Of a stretch of 64,000 nucleotides of DNA, positions 38,218 to 46,936 are shown piece by piece. Each line of letters starts with the position of its first letter. Position 1 is the first letter of the stretch. This DNA is from CAWHYG01 sp963833505. Lineage in GTDB: Bacteria; Eisenbacteria; RBG-16-71-46; CAIMUX01. Location: positions 1,302,001 to 1,366,000 of the forward strand of contig CAWHYG010000007.1 of NCBI GenBank assembly GCA_963833505.1, given 5' to 3'. The position numbers were made by a program, and so were the translations under genes. The notes beneath the pieces are model-generated. The model ran no database searches. It was not told where the DNA came from and saw only the letters and a program-made list of their open reading frames with translations.

Positions 38218-38243
38218 ATCCGGCCGGATCGCCGCCGAGCGTC

Positions 38244-38411
38244 TCACGGGCACAGGAACGACCGGATCGGTCTCTTTTCAGCGCCTCACGGGCCCTGGAA
38301 CGGCTGAAACGGTCTCCATTCAGCTCCTCACGGGTCCTGGAACGACTGAAACGATCTCTCTTCAGCGCCTCACGGGCCTTGGAACGACCGGAATGGTCTC
38401 TCCAGGATCGT
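38244..38411. repeat. Four tandem 42-bp repeats between metG and the emfourin-like gene
   Basis: Units start at 38244, 38286, 38328 and 38370, each with TCACGGGCCCTGGAACGRCT and a TTCAGC end. The unit length is a multiple of three. The first three bases of the last unit (TCA) are the complement of the emfourin-like gene's TGA stop, so the array is its own 3'-terminal coding segment copied three more times downstream. Confidence 0.85.
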
Positions 38412-39290
38412 GACCGGAACCCGCCAGCTCGCGGGCAATGCGGGGTCGTCGGCCGTCATGTGTTTCATAGCGCCGCCGGCCTTCACCTCCACTGTATAGA
38501 TGAAGTCGTCAGCGCCTTCCCGGTGGAAGGTGCCCCAGGCCGACGAAGGAAGACCGGCCAGATCGACCGTGAGGGAGTCCAGGGTCGCCGGCGCCAGGGT
38601 CCCGCGGCGTTCGCGCCGGGAGCCACGATCCCGGGCGATCCACGATCCGTTTCGGCTGAGCGTCAGGACGAACCGCCAACCGGCGAAGCCGCCCATCTTC
38701 TCGAACGAGATCCACTCGGAGTCCGGCGGAGCAGCAGCGCGCGCGATGGACGAGCCGGGTTGGAACCGGACGGCGGTCGAATCGGCGTGGGACTGGCTGG
38801 CGGTCGAATCGGCGCGAGATCTGACGGCGGTCGAGTCGGCGTGGGACTGGCCGGCAGTCAGATCAGCGTGGGGCTGGCCGGCGCTCGAGGCAACGCGAGA
38901 CTGGCCGGCAGCCGGATCGGCCTGAGTCAAGCTCGTCGCCGATCCCGACGCCGCGCCGGTCGGAGACACGGGGACCTGGCCCACGAGCTGTGCTCCGGTC
39001 GGCCCCGCGGTCCAATCGGTCTGAGTCACGCGCATCACCGGTCCCGTCGATGCACCGGGGAGAGAACGCCCACCCGGACCCATCGCGCTTCCGGCATGGG
39101 CGGCGCATCCGCAACCGAGAAGCCACATCCAGGTCAGCATGATCCTCGCGGCGCTGCCCAAGACGTCGGATCGAGGCACCAGAGCCTCGTCGGATTGAGC
39201 CACCAGAGCCTTGTCGGACTGTGCCACGAGATCCTTGCCGGATTGAGCCACCCGCGCTTTTGGGAACAACCCCCGCCGCACTGGCACCAT
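38370..39290 (-). CDS. Secreted protein with emfourin-like protease-inhibitor domain and repeat linkers
   Basis: 306 residues from the ATG at 39290 (GGAAGG just upstream). The C-terminal ~110 residues (ISFEKMGGFAGWRFVLTLSRNGSW, RRGTLAPATLDSLTVDLAGLP, REGADDFIYTVEVKAGG, TADDPALPASWRVPVTILER) follow the emfourin pattern (GGFAG start, bipartite strands, tDd-aLP end), named for the M4-protease inhibitor of protealysin. The middle holds 9-residue repeats (QSHADSTAV). An N-terminal 8-residue repeat (VAQSDKAL) precedes a hydrophobic stretch MLTWMWLLGCGCAAHAG. A start at 39140 would make this stretch the signal peptide with a lipobox-like GC. No protease gene is adjacent. Confidence 0.65.
   Translation of the reverse strand: MVPVRRGLFPKARVAQSGKDLVAQSDKALVAQSDEALVPRSDVLGSAARIMLTWMWLLGCGCAAHAGSAMGPGGRSLPGASTGPVMRVTQTDWTAGPTGAQLVGQVPVSPTGAASGSATSLTQADPAAGQSRVASSAGQPHADLTAGQSHADSTAVRSRADSTASQSHADSTAVRFQPGSSIARAAAPPDSEWISFEKMGGFAGWRFVLTLSRNGSWIARDRGSRRERRGTLAPATLDSLTVDLAGLPSSAWGTFHREGADDFIYTVEVKAGGAMKHMTADDPALPASWRVPVTILERPFRSFQGP
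38773..38934 (-). repeat. Six in-frame 27-bp repeats inside the emfourin-like gene
   Basis: Period of 27 bases from 38773, core GCGGTCGAATCGGCGTG. They encode a 9-residue unit of the form QSHADSTAV in the linker before the emfourin-like domain. Confidence 0.8.
39181..39252 (-). repeat. Three 24-bp repeats at the 5' end of the emfourin-like gene
   Basis: Units at 39181, 39205 and 39229, core GTCGGATTGAGCCAC. If the gene starts at 39290 they encode AQSDKALV repeats; if it starts at 39140 they are a leader minisatellite. Confidence 0.75.
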
Positions 39291-39300
39291 CCTTCCGCGG

Positions 39301-40152
39301 TTACCTCGCCAGGGTCTCGACCACGATGTTCTCGCCGCCTCCCTGCACGCGGACGATCGAAAATGGAGCGTAGCTCCCCAGCTCGCCCAAATGCGCGACG
39401 ATCGAGGACGGTTGGATCTGGTCCCAAGGGCACCGATCACACAACCGCAGAAGCTGAACGAACAGCCCCTGCAGCGTGCCGATCACCTGGACCGGAACGC
39501 TGAGGTCCAGATCGCTCATGCCTTTCACTCCGGACACGGCAACCCGCAGCGACTTCGCCGTCGGGGCCGAATCGGCGGCCGCAGAAACCGCTTTCAGATC
39601 CATGTCGGCTCCCGATTCCCGGGTCCGGAGCACCTCCGCCTCCTGGCCGGCGGGAAGGTCCTTGAACGCGGAATAGATCCAGGCGCCCGCCTGGGCCAGC
39701 GGAAGTCCCTGGATGGTATTGGGGAGGGCGCTCCCACCCGCTGCTTCGTTCGGCGCGGAAGTGGCTGAACCCGGAGAGGCGGACGACGAGCCGCCGGCCG
39801 CGTTCGGCTGCGAACCACCCCCCGAGCTCGACGCCGGACCGGACGACGCCGGACCGGTCGCATCGCCGTCCGCCGGCGTGGATGGTGAAGCGGCGCCTGT
39901 GTTCGGTGAGCCGTTGCTCGCAGCAGCCGGCTTGAGGTCGCGCAGCCATTCGATCGGGACCTTCACGTCCGCCACGTAGCCCGGTCCGGTGTGATCAACG
40001 ACGTGGGCATGGATCCAGACTTGAGGAGGCGCCGCCAGGCTTGCGCCGGAACCGGCGCCGAAGCAGGCCAATACCGTTCCCAGAACGACGCCGACGACCA
40101 GGCGATTCCGTTGGCGGACCTGAATGGATCGACGCCGTGTTGCCTTGGGCAT
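39301..40152 (-). CDS. Secreted protein with Ala/Gly/Ser-rich linker, unknown function
   Basis: 283 residues. N-terminal Arg-rich n-region and hydrophobic signal (VVGVVLGTVLACFGAGSGASLA). A short conserved-looking segment WIHAHVVDHTGPGYVADVKVPIEWL (about 45-70) resembles the start of small uncharacterised proteins with IHVxV...VxVxVPL strands, but an ~80-residue A/G/S/P linker splits it from the rest (QGLPLAQAGAWIYSAFKDLPAGQEAEVLRTRESGADMDLKA). ATG 40152 has AAAGGAG upstream, better than the ATG 42 bases earlier. It ends 11 bases before the emfourin-like gene on the same strand, so the two are probably co-transcribed. Confidence 0.75.
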   Translation of the reverse strand: MPKATRRRSIQVRQRNRLVVGVVLGTVLACFGAGSGASLAAPPQVWIHAHVVDHTGPGYVADVKVPIEWLRDLKPAAASNGSPNTGAASPSTPADGDATGPASSGPASSSGGGSQPNAAGGSSSASPGSATSAPNEAAGGSALPNTIQGLPLAQAGAWIYSAFKDLPAGQEAEVLRTRESGADMDLKAVSAAADSAPTAKSLRVAVSGVKGMSDLDLSVPVQVIGTLQGLFVQLLRLCDRCPWDQIQPSSIVAHLGELGSYAPFSIVRVQGGGENIVVETLAR

Positions 40153-40286
40153 GGAACTTCTCCTTTCGGCCGGCCGTCCCGTTTCCGGGATCATACCTGC
40201 GGGTGTCGGTCATTCTCCAATGTCCGAAACGCCCTTGTCCGCGAAAACCCCGTAGCTCCCATCTCACACGGAGTTGCCACCCCTCG

Positions 40287-40530
40287 ATGAAGACACTTCG
40301 AGACCTCATGACGACCCCGATATCGACTCTCATCTCGATCCTGAGGACCGGGTTCCTCACCAGGACCCCCCTCACGTTGGAGAACCTGGCCTTGCGTCAG
40401 CAACTCGTCATTTACAGAGGAATTCAGAGGCGTCCAAGGCTTCGAGCCGGGAATTGGATGTTCTGGGTCCTGCTTCGGAGACTATGGTCGCGATGGGACC
40501 GCTCGCCGCTCATCGTCAGGCCGGAGAAGC
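40287..40530 (+). pseudogene. Remnant of an rve-type transposase/integrase N-terminus
   Basis: About 80 codons: TRTPLTLENLALRQQLVIYRGIQRRPRLRAGNWMFWVLLRRLWSRWDRSPLIVRPE. This is the recognisable N-terminal segment of IS-encoded rve transposases (LENLALRHQL...RLFWVWLxRxWSxW...VxPETVxxWHR). Similarity stops at about 40530 just where the catalytic domain should begin; the frame then continues as unrelated Arg-rich sequence to 40685. No terminal inverted repeats were recognised. It marks an old insertion next to a run of secreted-protein genes. Confidence 0.7.
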
Positions 40531-40610
40531 GCGACGGGGAGCCGAGAGTCGTTCGTGGGCGACGACGGTCATTCTGTTCCGCAGGTAGCGGGGAGTTGTT
40601 CTCGGCGGGA

Positions 40611-40638
40611 ACAGGAGCCGGGCGCGCCCGGCTCCTGT
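40611..40638. repeat. 28-bp perfect palindrome
   Basis: ACAGGAGCCGGGCG followed immediately by CGCCCGGCTCCTGT with no spacer. It lies 43 bases past the minus-strand stop at 40682 and inside the tail of the transposase remnant. It could be the terminator of the minus-strand gene, but no T-run follows on either side. Confidence 0.7.
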
Positions 40639-40681
40639 CACGAGGATTGAAAGGGGTTGTGATGGTCCAGGCCCGCCCGGC

Positions 40682-42450
40682 CTAAGGCGCCAGACGCACC
40701 AGGCGCGCCGTCTCCCCGAGACCGCCGGCCCGCGCCCGCACGAAGTAGGTTCCAGCCGGCACCGTCCGGCCGGCCGCGTCCCGGCCGTCCCAGACCAGCA
40801 CGTCGTCACGGCCCGGACCCGCCGGACGCCGGAACGAGATCACCTTCCGCCCATCCGACGAGAAGATCGTGAGGCCGGTCTCTTCGCCTGCCGGCAGGCG
40901 GAGCATCATCCGGACGAAATCCGGCGACGGGTTGGGCACGATCGGCCCGAGCAGGCGGATCCGGCCCGCGCGCGCCTGGGCCACCGCCGTCGGATCGAGC
41001 ACATGCACGTGGATCGTGAGAGTGTCGTTGGTCGCGTCGCCGTCCTGATCGCACACCGTATAAGCCAGGAACTTGTAGTCTCCGCCCGAAGTCGGCGTCC
41101 AACCCGGATTCAACAGCACCGACTGCTCCTGCGTGAATCCGAGATCGACGACCGCCTGGCCTCCGACGGTCCCTGCAGGTAGACCGAAACGCCGGTCAGC
41201 GGCTGGACGCCGAAGTTGGCCGCCAGCACCTCGACGGGAAACGGCCCGGATCCGAGGACCAGCGTGTCCCCGTCGGTGGGGCTCTGGAACGCCAGGATTC
41301 CGGCGTCCCGCTGGGCCGGCGTCCCGAGCATCCGGCAGAGCCCGAACTTGGCCAGATACGAGCTGACCCAGCTCATGTCCTCGGTCGGCGGATCCTGCGT
41401 CGTGGCCATGATGCCGCCGTCGTCGTCGGTGTCATAGCTCAAGAGCTGTCGGGTGAGGTTCTCCCCGTGCCGGCGATAGGTCGGATCCCCGGAGACGTCA
41501 TACATCCCGAAATGGCCGTTGGCGTAGCCGACGTTCCAGGCGTTGTCCCAGTTGTACTGGTCTCCCGGAACCTTGTACCAGACCTGGAAGGTGTCCACCA
41601 GCGCTCCGTAGTTCTGGACCCAGGTCTTCCCCTCGCTCGGATTATCGCGGAAGACGGAGTTGCACAATCCCCAGACCAGCGTCCCCGACGACATGGCCCA
41701 GTACTCCAGCTCGAGCTGCACCGGCGGATTGTAGGCGACCCAGTTCAGGAGAGCATTGCCGTAGTTGACCGCCGATGTCATCCAGCCGGGGTTGCTCATC
41801 TCCTGGCCGTAGAGATAGAGATTGCCGGCCGCCCAGCCTTCCACGAACGCGTTCAGCTTCTGGGTCTGGCCAATGGTCAAGGGGGTCTTGACGATGTAAT
41901 TGGCGCTGGTCCGCGCGAACCACTTGAAAGTCGTATCAGCCGTGGCCGCCCGGTACTCGCTTTCCGCCGCCAGCGCCCAGGCGCAGTTGTGGACGCGGTA
42001 GTAGCCATCGCCCCCTTCCTCGAGCCAGGGCGGATAGTTCTGGCAGTAGATCCAGGCGTTGGCGATGTCCGGAAGATAGGTCTGGCGCCCCGTGATGATC
42101 ATGTAGTGCGACCACACCCAGATCGCCTCGAGCGTGTTGTCGGTCTGGATCACTCCCCCCAGAGGGCCGCTCTCCGCCTCGATCTCACCACCGAAGTCCG
42201 GGCCTGCCACCTTGTTCTGCCACACGTCGAGAAAGGCGGCGGTCTCATCCACCTCGTGCATCAAGTCCACGCGGCCGGTCGGCCAGACGACGACTCCCGC
42301 GGCCGGACCGGCCGTCGGAGGTCCGTTCCAGACCTGATCGGGTGGAATCGGCACGGTCTGGGCCCAGGCGGGCCGGCCGAGGCCCACGGCCAATGTCAAA
42401 CCCAGGAGCAGGGCGGCCCCCCCGCACATTCGGACGACGCGAGACATCAT
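40682..42450 (-). CDS. Secreted alpha-toroid-like protein with FlgD-like C-terminal domain, one-base frameshift
   Basis: About 590 residues once repaired. Signal peptide MMSRVVRMCGGAALLLGLTLAVGLGRPAWAQ; GGAGGG lies 6 bases before ATG 42450. Residues ~50-420 are helix-rich with repeated aromatic pairs (NTLEAIWVWSHYMIITG, RVHNCAWALAAESEYRAA, FVEGWAAGNLYLYG, YWAMSSGTLVWGL), like six-hairpin glycosidase or terpenoid-cyclase toroids. A CARDB-like segment follows, then a FlgD-type Ig end (VPNPSPDFVRMMLRLPAGEETGLTIFSSDGRKVISF...VPAGTYFVRA). The frame breaks after GVSVYLQG: restoring one G in the GGG run at 41171-41173 gives TVGGQAVVDLGFTQEQSVLLNPGW and joins both parts. The substrate is unknown. Confidence 0.8.
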
Positions 42451-42713
42451 GTCCGTCCCTCCGGTGTCGAACGGTTGCGAATCAGACGGCCGCGCAGTCT
42501 GTCCCCCTCGCCGGGTGGAGACCGCGGGCCTGCCAATTGGTTTCAGACGGCGCTGATAATGATAGCATTCCGGCGCTGGCTGGAACAAGAGGCGTGTTTC
42601 ATTCGGGGACCGCACCGGTATCGGGATCCTGTTCGCGGTCCGGAGCCGCGAGATCCGCCGCCAGGCAACGGTCGGCCCCATGCCCCTGACGCAGGACCGT
42701 TCTGCGGGGTGAC

Positions 42714-43247
42714 CTATCCGGCGCGAGCGAACTTCTCAGTTCCGAACAGGGCCACGATCTCGCCGAAGTAGATCCGATGATAGTCGCGGATCGGGTAGTT
42801 CTTCTCGATGCCGGGATCGAGGAAATGGGTGGGTTCGAGATCGTCCCAATAGATCTTCCGGCACTCCAGGATCAGCTCCGCCTCCGCGAAGCCCGGCGCG
42901 GCCACCTGCGAGGACGCGATCGGCGTGAGACCGGATTCAACGATCTTGTCCCCGTCGCGGCCCGATCGGGAACCGAGCAGCTCGAGAGCCGGCTGGCGCT
43001 CGGGGGAAAACGAGCAGAGCGTGAACGAATCAGACCGCTCCATGAAGGAGTAGGTATGCCGCGTGGGCCGGACTACGACCTGGGCGAACGGGCGATTCCA
43101 GATGACGCCGAGACTCCCCCAGGAGACGGTCATGGCATTGAAGCCGCCCCGGGCGAAGTCTCCCGAGGTCAGCAGGAACCAGTGTTCGTCCCAGAGGCGG
43201 TGGATTCGAACCTGCAGATCCCGGAATGCGATCGGCGATCGGTCCAT
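42714..43247 (-). CDS. Flavin reductase-like FMN-binding domain protein
   Basis: 177 residues. WFLLTSGDFARGGFNAMTVSWGSLGVIWNRPFAQVVVRPTRHTYSFMERSDSFTLCSF follows the flavin reductase (split-barrel) family: N-A-M-T-V-S-W, then R-P-x-R-x-T. Such proteins bind FMN and reduce flavins or act as small oxidoreductases. GGGAGG is upstream of ATG 43247. Repeat A copy 1 lies just upstream. Confidence 0.9.
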   Translation of the reverse strand: MDRSPIAFRDLQVRIHRLWDEHWFLLTSGDFARGGFNAMTVSWGSLGVIWNRPFAQVVVRPTRHTYSFMERSDSFTLCSFSPERQPALELLGSRSGRDGDKIVESGLTPIASSQVAAPGFAEAELILECRKIYWDDLEPTHFLDPGIEKNYPIRDYHRIYFGEIVALFGTEKFARAG

Positions 43248-43325
43248 GTTGATCCTCCCAAGTCAGGTTTCGGGGAGCCCTGGCGCGGCCTGTGCGAGCT
43301 TCCACCGCGGAAGCCCCGGCGCGGC

Positions 43326-43446
43326 AAGGCCGGAGCGGACAATGGAGGAGGGGCGTGCGGAGTGCGGCGGGAGCGCACGACCGTGCGCGGAGCCGCGCGT
43401 AGTGCGCCCCGACGATCCGTCCGCGCAGGCTTTGGCGCGCCAGGGC
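43326..43446 (-). repeat. Dispersed repeat A, copy 1, with conserved hairpin
   Basis: 121-bp element about 80% identical to 52902-53021, sharing GGTTTGGCGCGCCAGGGC-like and CCGGAGCGGAC ends. It includes the hairpin GCGCAC-N4-GTGCGC (43373-43388). It begins 20 bases after the stop of the CPBP gene when read on the minus strand. Confidence 0.8.
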
Positions 43447-43465
43447 GGCAGGGGGTTCCACAGCG

Positions 43466-46400
43466 TCACTGCCCCTCTCCGGCGCGCGACAGCGAGGCCA
43501 GCGCGGCCCAGGCCAACGGGATCGCCAGGATGACGGCCGCGATCCAGCCCTGCGTCCGGAAGTAGGATCCGTCCGCCCTCAGATACGGCTCGACGGCCGA
43601 GGCCGAAACCCCGATCCAGAAACAGACCGGCCAGGCCAGGATGTTGCGGTCGAAAAGCGCGGCGATCCCCAGGCTGACTGCGACCGCCACCGCGGACTCG
43701 AGGAGGCCAACCAGGAAGGCCCCCGCCGTCCGCGCGTCCACCGGAACCGCGGCCACGATCAGGAGAATGAGAAGCAGAGCCGTCAGGTCCCGATGACCCT
43801 TGCGCAGCCGCAGCAACCCCAAAGTGCCGCCGATCAGGCCCAGGCCGACCAGCGTGGAGCGAATCACGCGGAAGAAGACGCCGAACCATGGGACGGCCAG
43901 GCTGACGCCGGCGGGCGCCGGCAGGCCCGGTGGACTGCTCAGCTTCGGCCAGAGATGAAGCAGGCTCCCCTTCAGGTGCCCCAGCGCCAGTCCTGCCGCG
44001 AGGGCTGCGATCGAGGCCAGAAGAGCATCCCCCCACAGCGGGCGCCGGAAGACGGGCTTCCGGAGCGACCAGGCTTCGGGCCACGACACCGTCGCCCAGG
44101 CCAGCGCGAGAGCAGCTCCGAGATACCCGACCACAATCCCGCCGACCGCCCCGACCACGATGGTCAGCAGGAAGACGTTCCATGGCACCGACGTGTCGTA
44201 CCGCTGCAGCACTGTCGGCCAGGAGTTGAACACGTTGAGCAGGGCGAGCAACGCCACGGGAATCGACCAGACCAGAACCCGCCTCCACAGAATCCGCCCG
44301 TCGCGATGGCCTTCGATCAGCAGCCAGAGCAGGAGGCCGAGAATCGCTCCGGCTGCGACCACGGTCAGGATCATGCGCAGGGAAACCGCCGCGTTCCGTT
44401 TTTCCTGTTCCCGAACCCAATCCTCCGGCAGTTTCAGGAACTGCTCGTATTCGCCGATCTGGTTGCCCTGAACCAGCACACGCACGCGATGGCGCGCCTC
44501 GCCGACGTTGCGCGGATCGCCGGGTCGCGCCTCCCAGATGAAGGTGTCATCAAGGCGGTGAGGCCGTTTCACCTGGGACGCTTCCTTCAGGTCGAGCGCG
44601 GTCAGATCCAGGCCCTGGCCCCTCAGAAAGCTGCGGGCCAGGCTCTGCGCCGAGTCCTGTGGGACCGACGGAATCGAATCCTTCTCGGCCACGCGCCGTT
44701 CCAGGACGAGAAGCCGGCCGCTCCCGCCATCCAGACGCACCGACAGCTCGTGGGGATCGAGCGGACGGAAATAGCGCACCTTCCAGCGGAAGGGGGGCAG
44801 CCACCGCGTGTACTCCTCGCGGAGCCGGTCGACGCCGGCATGATCGAGGATGTAGCGCGGAACCTGATCGCCGCTGTTCAGCTCCGCGACCATCGCGACC
44901 TGGAAGCTGTCCGGGGACACCCCCAGGGATCGAAGCACGTTCCCCGCGGCCGCTCGCGCCTCGGGCTTGCCCAATCGGGCGGAGAGGACGCCCTTCAGAT
45001 CCGTCGAGGGAACCAGGAGCAGCAGGAGTGAAACCGCCGTCACCGCCAGAGCGGTCAGCCGGCGGCGTCCCGACCAGACCCGATCCCGCGCCGGCCGGAC
45101 CTCCGCCTCCGCTGCCGGCGCCGGCCCGGGCACGACCGGCGTTTCCGCGCCCCGTTCGTCGCCGTTCCGGAGCCCGATCGGCTCCTCGAAACGCCGGGTC
45201 CGGAGATACGCCACCGAAGCGTAGATCAGAGGCAGGAGCAAGAGGCCGCCCGCCACCGCCGCGGACACGATGTAATAGACGTTGCCGGACCGGAAGAGCA
45301 GATACGACGTGTACAAGGCGTCCACGGTGTAATGCCAGACGAGCGTGGCCAGGATGCTGGTCCGAAGCATGATCAGTCCGATGAAGACGCCGGCGACGCC
45401 GACCTCCACACCCCGGATGTAGAACGGCTGGTTGGGATAGCCGGCGTGCCCGAAGCCCCAGATGAAAGCGGGCAGGATCACGGCCAGCCAGGTCAAGCGG
45501 ACGTACCTCTTGAGGAACGAGATCGAGAACATCCGGGACATGAACTCTTCCATCACCGCCGGGAAGAAGCCGAAGAACAGGACGAAGACCCAGGGGACGG
45601 CGGTGTTCAGAAGCTCGTCGTACGGCACGTCCATGGGAGCCCAGGCCCCCAGCCGTTTCGCCACGGTGTAGAAGACCTCCTGGTAGCAGAAGAAGACGCA
45701 GGTCATGGTCAGGCCGAGGGCGTTCATGAGCAGGAACCGCCGGGTGCGGATGCCGCGCCGGCTGAAGAGCCCGGTCAGGGACATCTTCTCCGGAAAGACC
45801 GAGCGGTAGACGGGCTCCGATCCGGCGGTCAAGAGGAAGAAACCGGCCCCGGCCAGCAGCCCGGACATGACGATCTGGCCGAGCTGAAGGATGAGAAAGC
45901 CGGTGAACGATGCCGTCGTGTCATAGTTGTAGAGCGTGTTCGGAAACGAGTTCAATCCCACCAGGATGACCAGGACCGCCCCGACGCCGCCGATGATGCC
46001 CGCCGTTCGCCAGCGCACGTCCCGCCCGCGGATCCGAAGCAGGAGAATGACGACCACGCCGATCGCGGTCAGAACGAAGAGGATGCTCGAGACCATGTTC
46101 GCGCCGACATTCTTGGATCGGAGCCGCGCGTAGTCACGGGACCAGGCTTCGGGAATCCGGACATACTCGCGGTAGCCGCCCGGCTTGTCGCCCTGGATGA
46201 GCACCTCGAAGCGGTAGTCGCCGCCGTTCCAGTCCACGCCCGAACGCTTCCAGGTGAAGGTGTGGTCGGTGCGGTGCGGCCGATGCTCGGTGCGGACGTC
46301 CTGGAACTCGAGGCCGGCGAGATCGACGCCGAGTGGGCCGGTCAGGAACTGCTCCGCCAGCGCGCGCGCCTGTTCGACCGGAAGATCGGCGCCGGCGGCG

Positions 46401-46846
46401 TCCTCGGGGATGGGATGGCTGAAGGAGGCGATCTGGCCGGTTGTGGCCACCTCGACGTCGACCTCCTCCTTCTGCAACGGCCGGAACCAACGATTTCCCC
46501 ATCGCCACATGCGGACGGAACCGGACATGAGCCCGTTCGCTTTCTCCGGGCCCAGGGAGCGCTCGAGGAAGACCTTCGCCGCATTGTCGTAGGTGAAACG
46601 CGCGGCATGCCGATATCCGCCGACCTCGATCCCGATTTTCTTGAGGAACCCGACCGCGGCCCCCTTGGACTGGCTGCGATCGACGACGAAGCGGATCGAG
46701 GCTTCGGGGTTGACCTTCGGATAGAGATGAAAGCCGATCCCCAGCGTGACCCCGGCGATGAGAAGGCAGGCGAGCAGGAACCGCTTCTCCCAGCCTCCGA
46801 GAACGGCTTCCGATCCTTGCGGCCTTTCGGACGGCAGGAACCGCAT
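43466..46846 (-). CDS. Giant CPBP-family intramembrane protease with internal duplication
   Basis: 1126 residues. N-terminal helix (22-40), a periplasmic domain (about 45-245), two helices, then a CPBP protease core with EEFMSR (E433, E434, R438), FGHAGYPN (H467) and WHYTVDAL (H505), the three conserved motifs of CAAX/bacteriocin-processing proteases. From about residue 615 the helix-periplasmic domain-helices module repeats: RPHRTDHTFTW...YVRIPEAW...LNSFPNTLYNYDTT matches RPHRLDDTFIW...FLKLPEDW...FNSWPTVLQRYDTS. The second half then has helices but none of the protease motifs. An active copy plus a degenerate copy is inferred. GGGAGGTGA precedes ATG 46846. Confidence 0.88.
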   Translation of the reverse strand: MRFLPSERPQGSEAVLGGWEKRFLLACLLIAGVTLGIGFHLYPKVNPEASIRFVVDRSQSKGAAVGFLKKIGIEVGGYRHAARFTYDNAAKVFLERSLGPEKANGLMSGSVRMWRWGNRWFRPLQKEEVDVEVATTGQIASFSHPIPEDAAGADLPVEQARALAEQFLTGPLGVDLAGLEFQDVRTEHRPHRTDHTFTWKRSGVDWNGGDYRFEVLIQGDKPGGYREYVRIPEAWSRDYARLRSKNVGANMVSSILFVLTAIGVVVILLLRIRGRDVRWRTAGIIGGVGAVLVILVGLNSFPNTLYNYDTTASFTGFLILQLGQIVMSGLLAGAGFFLLTAGSEPVYRSVFPEKMSLTGLFSRRGIRTRRFLLMNALGLTMTCVFFCYQEVFYTVAKRLGAWAPMDVPYDELLNTAVPWVFVLFFGFFPAVMEEFMSRMFSISFLKRYVRLTWLAVILPAFIWGFGHAGYPNQPFYIRGVEVGVAGVFIGLIMLRTSILATLVWHYTVDALYTSYLLFRSGNVYYIVSAAVAGGLLLLPLIYASVAYLRTRRFEEPIGLRNGDERGAETPVVPGPAPAAEAEVRPARDRVWSGRRRLTALAVTAVSLLLLLVPSTDLKGVLSARLGKPEARAAAGNVLRSLGVSPDSFQVAMVAELNSGDQVPRYILDHAGVDRLREEYTRWLPPFRWKVRYFRPLDPHELSVRLDGGSGRLLVLERRVAEKDSIPSVPQDSAQSLARSFLRGQGLDLTALDLKEASQVKRPHRLDDTFIWEARPGDPRNVGEARHRVRVLVQGNQIGEYEQFLKLPEDWVREQEKRNAAVSLRMILTVVAAGAILGLLLWLLIEGHRDGRILWRRVLVWSIPVALLALLNVFNSWPTVLQRYDTSVPWNVFLLTIVVGAVGGIVVGYLGAALALAWATVSWPEAWSLRKPVFRRPLWGDALLASIAALAAGLALGHLKGSLLHLWPKLSSPPGLPAPAGVSLAVPWFGVFFRVIRSTLVGLGLIGGTLGLLRLRKGHRDLTALLLILLIVAAVPVDARTAGAFLVGLLESAVAVAVSLGIAALFDRNILAWPVCFWIGVSASAVEPYLRADGSYFRTQGWIAAVILAIPLAWAALASLSRAGEGQ

Positions 46847-46936
46847 CGCTCACCTCCCCCGTTGAATCTCCGGTTCTCGAACCACGCCTCGCGCCGAGCT
46901 GACGCTCGCAGACAATCCGTTCACTCCCGAATGGGA

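Noticed and set aside
38244..38411. CRISPR array
   Set aside because: The 42-bp units are directly adjacent with no spacers, and no cas genes are near. The same holds for the other tandem arrays.
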